Positions 58,565 through 64,000 of a stretch of 64,000 nt of DNA are shown here, piece by piece; the first letter of the stretch is position 1; every line of letters starts with the position of its first letter. The DNA comes from Limimaricola pyoseonensis. Lineage in GTDB: Bacteria > Pseudomonadota > Alphaproteobacteria > Rhodobacterales > Rhodobacteraceae. Where the stretch lies: assembly GCF_900102015.1 (NCBI RefSeq), contig NZ_FNAT01000003.1, forward strand, positions 186,001 through 250,000. The letters run 5' to 3'. Under the pieces are notes generated by a model. The model was not told where the DNA came from. It searched no databases and saw only the letters and a list, made by a program, of their open reading frames with translations. Made by a program: the position numbers and the translations under genes.

Positions 58565-58622
58565 GACGGAAGCGCCGTCGGCCGATGACGGCCGGGGCCT
58601 GTGGAAAAGGCCGCGAGGGCGG

Positions 58623-58651
58623 TTGACTGCGGGCCGACTCGGCCTTAGAGA
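58623..58651 (+). promoter_or_regulatory. Probable sigma-70 promoter of rpsT
   Basis: TTGACT (58623-58628) and TAGAGA (58646-58651) are spaced 17 bp, about 43 bp before the rpsT ATG. A GACTC (GANTC) site lies in the spacer. Confidence 0.6.
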
Positions 58652-58693
58652 CGCGGCTTCAGAACAGTTACCCCGCAAGTGGATTCTCGACAC

Positions 58694-58960
58694 ATGGCCA
58701 ACACGCCCCAGTCCAAGAAGCGCGCTCGCCAGAACGAGCGCCGCTTCGCGATCAACAAGATGCGCCGGTCGCGCATCCGCACCTTCCTGCGCAAGGTCGA
58801 GGAGGCGATCGCCTCCGGTCAGCAGGACGCCGCCCAGGCCGCCCTGCGCGAAGCTCAGCCCGAGCTGATGCGCGGCGTCACCAAGGGTGTCGTCCACAAG
58901 AACACCGCGGCACGCAAGATGTCGCGCCTGTCCTCGCGGGTGAAGGCGCTGGCCGCCTGA
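58694..58960 (+). CDS. rpsT: 30S ribosomal protein S20
   Basis: The 88-residue basic helical protein [20 protein letters not shown]... is characteristic of S20, which binds 16S rRNA early in 30S assembly. An in-frame ATG 15 bp upstream would add MDSRH and is less likely. It is followed by a strong terminator; rpsT upstream of dnaA is a common alphaproteobacterial order. Confidence 0.97.
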   Translation: MANTPQSKKRARQNERRFAINKMRRSRIRTFLRKVEEAIASGQQDAAQAALREAQPELMRGVTKGVVHKNTAARKMSRLSSRVKALAA

Positions 58961-58985
58961 TCGCGACGACAGCGACGAGTTGAGG

Positions 58986-59016
58986 AAGGGGCGCACCACG
59001 CGGTGCGCCCCTTTTT
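58986..59016 (+). terminator. Strong terminator after rpsT
   Basis: GGGGCGCACC-ACGC-GGTGCGCCCC is a perfect 10-bp stem followed by TTTTT. Confidence 0.95.
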
Positions 59017-59862
59017 CGTGCCGGTTTCACGGGGGCCTCCGCGGGCGCCAGTGGGCGTCCGGGGCCGCGCCGGGCGGGCGCGATTCTGTTCCCGCGCGGG
59101 CGCGAAATTTTCGCCGCCCGCGGCTTGGGAGACTGGCTGCCATGCAGCAATGGCATGGCGATTCCCGAGGCGTTTCCCAGTGCGAAAACGCGATACCGGT
59201 CAAGGCCGTGGCGGTAACGAGGCACCCCATTGCCGCTGCGACAGATCGCCGGAATCGCGGCCCGTGTCCGTCATGTGCCTGTCAAGTTCCCACGCTAGGA
59301 AAACCCGGCCGAAACCGGCCGGTCGTGACCGCCGCGCCTGCCATCCCGCGATGGCCCTTGGGATTCAGGGGCCCGGGCAGAGTCGCCCGGATTCGATCCG
59401 GGCAAAGCCGTGGTCAAGCGCGTTGTTCGGTTGTCGACTCGCGAGCCGCGCGGCTAACTTGCTCCTGCGATTCACATCGTTCCTGGGGGAACATGGACGG
59501 GTCGGCACCCCGCCGGTCGGACGGCCAGCTGCAAGGCCGTTGATCGAGCTGCAAACGGGGCGCCCGCTCACATGAGGCGTGACGGCGCGCGGCCCTGTGC
59601 CGCGTGGGCGCCGTGGCGCATTTGTCTGCGACGGGCCCGCGCCAGCGGGCCGGTTTGCTGCATGTCCCGATCCCGGGCCGCGCCGAGAGGCCGGCCGGCG
59701 GCTCCGCCGTCGTCCGCTCCGGCCCGGAGGTTCGGCCAGTCGGGCGCCGCATGGCGCCGGTGCTTGCGCGCCGGCGATCGGCCCCGTCGTGCCGCGATGA
59801 TGTGAAGCGCAGCCGGGCGCGGCGGGCGCGTCCGGATCGACGAAGGCAGGGCCGGGGACAGG
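59017..59862 (+). promoter_or_regulatory. Long non-coding region upstream of dnaA, with GANTC cluster
   Basis: The 846 bp between the rpsT terminator and dnaA hold no convincing gene: the open frames on both strands are overlapping, R/P/A-rich and unlike known families. GANTC sites lie at 59082, 59160, 59362, 59380, 59390, 59436 and 59469, seven in under 400 bp where about one is expected. I see no good DnaA boxes. It is most likely the dnaA promoter and leader, possibly under methylation control. Confidence 0.6.
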
Positions 59863-61245
59863 ATGATGACGGACGGGATTTGGGCAGAGGTCAGCGAGGA
59901 ACTGAAGCGGGCGGTGGGGTCGAACAACCACACCACCTGGATCGCGCCGCTGCGCTTCGAGGAGCTGGCCGACGGCGTCGTCCGCTTCGGCGCGCCGACC
60001 GCCTTCCACGGCAATTACGTGCTGCAGAACTTCGGCGACCAGATCCTGCAGCATCTGCGCCGCGCCGGCGCCACGGTGCAGCGCCTCTCCTTCGCCCAGA
60101 CCGGCGCGGCCCGTCCCGCCCCGCGCCCGCAGCCCGGCGCCGCCGCGCCCGCCGCTGCCGCCACCGCCCCGGCGGTGCAGGCCGCGGCCGAGGATGACGA
60201 CGCCACGCCTTCGGCCTCGCTCGACCCGCGCTTCACCTTCGACCGCTTCGTCGTCGGCAAGCCCAACGAGATGGCCCACGCCGCGGCGCGCCGGATCGCC
60301 GAGGGCGGCAATCTCGGCTTCAACCCGCTGTTCCTCTATGGCGGCGTCGGTCTCGGCAAGACCCACCTGATGCACGCCATCGGCCACGAGCTGAAGGCCA
60401 ACCAGCCGCATCTCAAGGTCGTGCTCACCTCCGCCGAGCAGTTCATGTACCGCTTCATCACCGCGCTGCGCGACAAGCGCATGATGGACTTCAAGCAGCT
60501 GTTCCGCTCGGTCGACGTGCTCATGGTCGACGACATCCAGTTCCTCGGCGGCAAGGACTCGACGCAGGAGGAGTTCTTCCACACCTTCAACGCGCTGATC
60601 GACGCCGGAAAGCGGATCATCATCTCGGCCGACCGCGCGCCGGGCGCCATGAAGGACGTCGAGGAGCGGATCACCTCGCGCATGGGCTCGGGGCTGGTCG
60701 TCGACCTCTTCCCGACCGATTTCGAGCTGCGCGTCGGCATCCTGCAGGCCAAGGCCGACTACTACCGCCAGCAATATCCCGGCATCGTGGTCCAGCCCGG
60801 CGTGTTCGAGTTCCTCGCGCACCGCATCTCGAACAACGTGCGCGTGCTCGAGGGCGCGCTGACCCGGCTCTTCGCCTTCGCCTCGCTGGTCGGGCGCGAG
60901 ATCTCGCTCGACATGACGCAGGACTGCCTCGCCGACATCCTGCGCGCCTCCGATCGCAAGATCACCGTCGAGGAGATCCAGCGGAAGGTGTCGGAGCACT
61001 ACAACATCCGGCTGTCGGACATGATCGGCCCGAAGCGGCTGCGCAGCTACGCCCGGCCGCGGCAGGTGGCGATGTATCTCGCCAAGCACATGACCGCCCG
61101 CTCCCTGCCCGAGATCGGCCGCCGCTTCGGCGGGCGCGACCACACCACCGTCATGCACGGGGTGCGCAAGATCGAGGAGCTGAAGGCCACCGACAGCCAG
61201 ATCGCCGACGATCTCGAACTGCTGCGCCGCGCGCTCGAGGAGTGA
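59863..61245 (+). CDS. dnaA: Chromosomal replication initiator protein DnaA
   Basis: The 460-residue initiator ATPase has an N-terminal helicase-loading domain (1-85), an alanine/proline linker (about 86-115), an AAA+ domain with Walker A GGVGLGKT (160-167) and Walker B VLMVDDIQFLGGK, and a C-terminal domain with the DnaA signature GGRDHTTVMHGVRKI. It should recognise TTATCCACA-type boxes like those at 30.4-30.9 kb. ATG at 59863 or 59866. Confidence 0.98.
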   Translation: MMTDGIWAEVSEELKRAVGSNNHTTWIAPLRFEELADGVVRFGAPTAFHGNYVLQNFGDQILQHLRRAGATVQRLSFAQTGAARPAPRPQPGAAAPAAAATAPAVQAAAEDDDATPSASLDPRFTFDRFVVGKPNEMAHAAARRIAEGGNLGFNPLFLYGGVGLGKTHLMHAIGHELKANQPHLKVVLTSAEQFMYRFITALRDKRMMDFKQLFRSVDVLMVDDIQFLGGKDSTQEEFFHTFNALIDAGKRIIISADRAPGAMKDVEERITSRMGSGLVVDLFPTDFELRVGILQAKADYYRQQYPGIVVQPGVFEFLAHRISNNVRVLEGALTRLFAFASLVGREISLDMTQDCLADILRASDRKITVEEIQRKVSEHYNIRLSDMIGPKRLRSYARPRQVAMYLAKHMTARSLPEIGRRFGGRDHTTVMHGVRKIEELKATDSQIADDLELLRRALEE

Positions 61246-61253
61246 GCGCGCAA

Positions 61254-61276
61254 GGGGCCGGCCGCAGGCCCCGTTT
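61254..61276 (+). terminator. Weak hairpin after dnaA
   Basis: GGGGCC (61254-61259) and GGCCCC (61267-61272) form a 6-bp stem followed by GTTT, 8 bp after the dnaA stop. It may attenuate read-through into dnaN. Confidence 0.35.
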
Positions 61277-61302
61277 GACCTCGGAAAACGCTTGTTCGGC
61301 TG

Positions 61303-61324
61303 TGGAAAACCGTTAGGTTTTCCA
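61303..61324. repeat. Perfect inverted repeat in the dnaA-dnaN gap
   Basis: TGGAAAACC-GTTA-GGTTTTCCA has 9-bp arms with a 4-bp centre, 38 bp before the dnaN ATG. It could be an operator or an mRNA hairpin; no T-run follows directly. Confidence 0.6.
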
Positions 61325-61362
61325 TCCCGGCCCGAGGGCCCGGCAACTGCGGAGCGAGGGAC

Positions 61363-62481
61363 ATGAAATTCAGTATCGAACGCGGCGTGCTGCTCAAGGC
61401 GGTCGCCCAGGCGCAATCCGTGGTCGAGCGCCGCAACACCATCCCGATCCTCGCCAACGTGCTGATCGAGGCCGAGGGCGACGCGGTGCGCTTCCGCGCC
61501 ACCGATCTCGACATCGAGGTGGTCGACCGCGCCCCCGCCACCGTCGAGCGTGAGGGCGCCACCACCGTCGCCGCGGTGCTTCTGAACGAGATTGTCCGCA
61601 AGCTGCCCGACGGCGCGCTGGTGACGCTGACCGATCAGGGCGCCTCGGGCCGGCTCTCGATCGAGGCGGGCCGCTCGAACTTCCAGCTCGCGACGCTGCC
61701 CAAGGAGGACTTCCCGGTGATGGCCTCCTCGGAATACGAGGCCGAGTTCACCGCCCCCGCCCCGGTGCTGCGCCGGCTGTTCGACAAGTCGAAATTCGCG
61801 ATCTCCACCGAGGAGACCCGCTACTACCTGAACGGCGTCTACATGCACGTGGCCGACGGCGAGACCGGCCGCGCGCTGCGCTGCGTCGCCACCGACGGCC
61901 ACCGCCTCGCCCGGGTCGATGCCGAGCTGCCCGAGGGGGCCGCGAACATGGCCGGCGTGATCGTGCCGCGCAAGACCGTGGGCGAGCTGCGCAAGCTTCT
62001 CGACGACGACGAGGCGCTGATCGAGGTTTCGGTCAGCGAGACCAAGGTGCGCTTCGCGACCCCCGCCATCACCCTGACCTCCAAGGTGATCGACGGCACC
62101 TTCCCCGACTACAGCCGGGTGATCCCGCAGAACAACCAGAAGCGGCTCGAGGTCGACGCCAACGAGTTCGCCAAGGCGGTCGACCGGGTCGCCACCGTCA
62201 GCTCCGAGCGCTCGCGCGCGGTCAAGCTGGCGCTCGACGAGGACCGGCTGGTGCTCTCGGTCAACGCCCCCGACAGCGGCGCCGCCGAGGAGGAGCTCGC
62301 CGTGGCCTATGGCGACGAGCGGCTGGAGATCGGCTTCAACGCCAAGTACCTGCTCGAGATCGCGAGCCAGGTCGACCGCGAGAACGCGGTGTTCCTGTTC
62401 AACTCCTCCGGAGACCCGGCGCTGGTGCGCGAGGGCGACGACCTCTCGGCGGTCTATGTCGTCATGCCGATGCGCGTGTGA
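61363..62481 (+). CDS. dnaN: DNA polymerase III beta subunit (sliding clamp)
   Basis: The 372-residue three-domain clamp tethers Pol III to DNA. MKFSIERGVLLKAVAQAQSVVERRNTIPILANVL opens domain I, and CVATDGHRLARVDAELP and YVVMPMRV close the later domains as in other DnaN proteins. GGAGCGAGGG precedes the ATG. It is co-directional with dnaA and recF in the conserved order. Confidence 0.98.
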   Translation: MKFSIERGVLLKAVAQAQSVVERRNTIPILANVLIEAEGDAVRFRATDLDIEVVDRAPATVEREGATTVAAVLLNEIVRKLPDGALVTLTDQGASGRLSIEAGRSNFQLATLPKEDFPVMASSEYEAEFTAPAPVLRRLFDKSKFAISTEETRYYLNGVYMHVADGETGRALRCVATDGHRLARVDAELPEGAANMAGVIVPRKTVGELRKLLDDDEALIEVSVSETKVRFATPAITLTSKVIDGTFPDYSRVIPQNNQKRLEVDANEFAKAVDRVATVSSERSRAVKLALDEDRLVLSVNAPDSGAAEEELAVAYGDERLEIGFNAKYLLEIASQVDRENAVFLFNSSGDPALVREGDDLSAVYVVMPMRV

Positions 62482-62490
62482 CGCCGGCGG

Positions 62491-62514
62491 GATCCGAGTA
62501 TTTGCAGAGTGAAG
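62491..62514 (+). other. Intergenic GATCCGAGTATTT motif between dnaN and recF
   Basis: GATCCGAGTATTTGCAGAGT continuing into GAAG is an A+T-richer block inside the 49-bp dnaN-recF gap. It resembles a short motif I remember as recurring near gene ends in Rhodobacterales genomes; that recollection needs checking. It is the only copy I noticed in this window. Confidence 0.35.
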
Positions 62515-62530
62515 TGAGGGAGGGCCGCGC

Positions 62531-63631
62531 GTGAAGGCGGCCGTCACCTCGCTCGACCTGTCGCATTTCCGCTCCCACAAGCGGGCCGCCCTGTCGCTCG
62601 ACGGGCGGCCCGTCGCGCTTTACGGGCCGAACGGGGCGGGCAAGACCAACCTGATCGAGGCGGTGTCGCTGCTTTCGCCCGGGCGCGGCATGCGCCGCGC
62701 CGGGGCCGAGGAGATCGCGCGCCGGCCCGAGCGGCTGGGCTGGAAGGTCTGGGCCGCCGTCGAGGCCGAGGGCGCGCCGCACGAGATCGAGACCCGCGCC
62801 GAGGCCGGCCAGACCCGAAGCGTGCGGATCGACGGCAAGGCGGTGCCGCAGGTGGCGCTGGCGCGCGTGCTCAGGGTGCTGTGGCTGGTGCCCTCGATGG
62901 ACCGGCTCTGGATCGAGGCGGCGGAAGGGCGCAGGCGGTTTCTCGACCGCGCGGTGATGAGCTTCGAGCCCGGCCATGCCGAGGCGGCGCTCGACTACGA
63001 GAAGGCGATGCGCGAGCGCAACCGCCTGCTGAAGGACGGGGTGCGCGACGCGCATTGGTACGCGGCGCTGGAGGGGCGGATGGCGCAGGCGGGCGAGGCC
63101 ATATCCATCGCGCGCCGCGCCGCGATCGCCCGGCTGGTGGCCGCGCAGGGCGAGGCCGAGACGGCCTTTCCGGCGGCCGACCTCGCGCTCGGCTATCCCG
63201 ACGAGACGCCGGAGGAGGCCGAGGGGCTGCGCGCGGCCTTCGCGGCGATGCGGCCGCGCGACATGGCCGCCGGGCGCACGCTGATCGGGCCGCACCGCGC
63301 CGATCTCGACGCGGTCTGGCGCGCCAAGGGGGTGGCCGCGCGCGACGCCTCGACCGGCGAGCAGAAGGCGCTCCTGATCTCGCTGATCCTCGCCAATGCC
63401 CGGGCGCTCGCCGCCGAGGGCGGCGCGCCGCCGGTGCTGCTGCTCGACGAGGTCGCGGCGCATCTGGACAGCCGCCGCCGCGCGGCGCTTTATGACGAGA
63501 TCTGCGCCCTCGGCCTGCAGGCTTTCATGACCGGCACCGAGCCGGGACTGTTCGAGGATCTGGGCGAGCGCGCCCAGCGCTTCGAGGTGACCGAGACCGG
63601 GGGCGAGTCGCAGGTCGGGGAGACGACATGA
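62531..63631 (+). CDS. recF: DNA replication and repair protein RecF
   Basis: The 366-residue SMC-like ATPase loads RecA at single-strand gaps with RecO and RecR. Walker A is YGPNGAGKT (31-39), the signature region STGEQKALLISLILANA, and Walker B VLLLDEVAAHLD. The start is a GTG with GAGGGAGG upstream. The stop overlaps the start of the next gene (ATGA). Confidence 0.95.
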   Translation: MKAAVTSLDLSHFRSHKRAALSLDGRPVALYGPNGAGKTNLIEAVSLLSPGRGMRRAGAEEIARRPERLGWKVWAAVEAEGAPHEIETRAEAGQTRSVRIDGKAVPQVALARVLRVLWLVPSMDRLWIEAAEGRRRFLDRAVMSFEPGHAEAALDYEKAMRERNRLLKDGVRDAHWYAALEGRMAQAGEAISIARRAAIARLVAAQGEAETAFPAADLALGYPDETPEEAEGLRAAFAAMRPRDMAAGRTLIGPHRADLDAVWRAKGVAARDASTGEQKALLISLILANARALAAEGGAPPVLLLDEVAAHLDSRRRAALYDEICALGLQAFMTGTEPGLFEDLGERAQRFEVTETGGESQVGETT

Positions 63632-64000
63632 CACCGCAGCGCGTGACCCTCATCACCCTCGGCGTGGCCGACATGGCCCGCTCGAAGGACTTCTACGCCA
63701 AGCTTGGCTGGACGCCGCACGGCTCCAGCCAGGACAGCGTCACCTTCTACCAGATGCCGGGCATGGTGCTCGGCCTGTTCGGCCTGGGCGACCTTGCCGC
63801 CGACCAGGGGCGGCCCAACGCGACGCTCGGCACCGGCGCGATGACGCTGGCGCAGAACCTGCCCGACCGCGAGGCGGTGGACGCGGCCTGGACCGCCGCG
63901 CTCGACGCGGGCGCGACGCCGGTGAAGGCGCCCGAGAAGGTGTTCTGGGGCGGCTATTCCGGCTACTGGGCCGACCCGGACGGCCATGTCTGGGAGGTCG
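63628..64000 (+). CDS. VOC-family (glyoxalase/bleomycin resistance-like) protein, 5' part
   Basis: The first 124 residues of a vicinal-oxygen-chelate protein, cut by the window end. MTPQRVTLITLGVADMARSKDFYAKLGW is the typical first beta-alpha-beta unit, and GGYSGYWADPDGHVWEV carries the C-terminal metal-binding pattern. The reaction is unknown. It is coupled to recF by a 4-bp overlap. Confidence 0.88.
   Translation, partial: MTPQRVTLITLGVADMARSKDFYAKLGWTPHGSSQDSVTFYQMPGMVLGLFGLGDLAADQGRPNATLGTGAMTLAQNLPDREAVDAAWTAALDAGATPVKAPEKVFWGGYSGYWADPDGHVWEV

Noticed and set aside
58980-59803. Several open frames of 70-190 codons between rpsT and dnaA
   Set aside because: They overlap each other in multiple frames, one begins inside the rpsT terminator, and composition is R/P/A-rich without family resemblance.
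59017-59862. Replication origin at the dnaA leader
   Set aside because: Despite seven GANTC sites there are no good DnaA boxes and no A+T-rich unwinding tract. The maf-hemJ gap scores better on every sign.
59365-62580. 1071-codon minus-strand frame across dnaA and dnaN
   Set aside because: Antisense of two unmistakable genes with low-complexity H/R/V/G composition, and no recognisable domain.
1-64000. Mobile elements, prophage or CRISPR arrays
   Set aside because: No transposase, integrase, phage structural gene or spaced direct-repeat array was seen. The tRNA-Thr gene has no att-like duplication nearby.

Overview
The window is a GC-rich stretch of chromosome, roughly 70% G+C by eye, from an alphaproteobacterium of the order Rhodobacterales. 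This rests on gene order and protein families: the redox regulators RegB/SenC/RegA (PrrBCA), a DivL-type PAS protein beside tsaE-amgK-murU-addBA, SecB, HemJ, UbiB/UbiE, NSS and SCO proteins, parS-parAB next to mnmEG-rsmG, and a flagellin N-terminus of the Rhodobacterales type. No genus is claimed. No phage, insertion sequence or CRISPR array was seen, and nearly everything is dense core chromosome with short overlaps between genes.

Layout. 1-5.7 kb: the 3' part of a HemY-like gene, tRNA-Thr(CGT), a sodium-dependent symporter and a three-gene ABC importer of unknown substrate. 5.8-8.5 kb: regA, senC and the divergent regB, a redox control module. 8.5-18.6 kb: a kinase-less DivL homologue with a near-perfect CtrA box in front, then the tightly packed tsaE-amgK-murU-addB-addA. 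18.7-30.4 kb: trxA, hslVU, a metallophosphoesterase/lipid-kinase pair, an MFS transporter, a Smr protein/mltA/Tim44-like operon, fxsA, secB, and dnaQ-coaE-aroE-maf.

30.4-30.85 kb is a non-coding segment that looks like the replication origin. It has 14 GANTC sites in about 295 bp, several DnaA-box-like nonamers, a direct repeat joining a DnaA-like box to GANTC, and a G-free T-rich tract. Rightward from it run hemJ, rho, mnmE, mnmG, rsmG, parA and parB, with two perfect 16-bp parS palindromes. 38-50 kb: hemW-rdgB-rph on one strand, hrcA-grpE on the other, mutS, a malic enzyme with a sugar kinase, and a TSUP transporter.

49.4-54.3 kb holds flagellar genes: motB, flgE, flgN-like, flgJ-like, fliK and flgD. 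Here flgE loses its own last codons and runs directly into the antisense of a flagellin gene start. This is either a rearrangement at a microhomology or an assembly chimera, and it is the most anomalous structure in the window. 54.5-64 kb: ubiB-ubiE, mutM, an enoyl-CoA hydratase, rpsT, a 0.9 kb non-coding leader, dnaA-dnaN-recF and the start of a VOC-family gene.

Two regulatory themes recur. CtrA-like TTAA-N7-TTAA boxes occur before divL and, in weaker form, before flgE, the flagellin remnant and fliK/flgJ. GANTC (CcrM-type) sites cluster at the putative origin and again upstream of dnaA. Together they suggest that DNA replication, segregation, motility and the CtrA phosphorelay share cell-cycle control here. 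That link is inferred from motifs, not shown.
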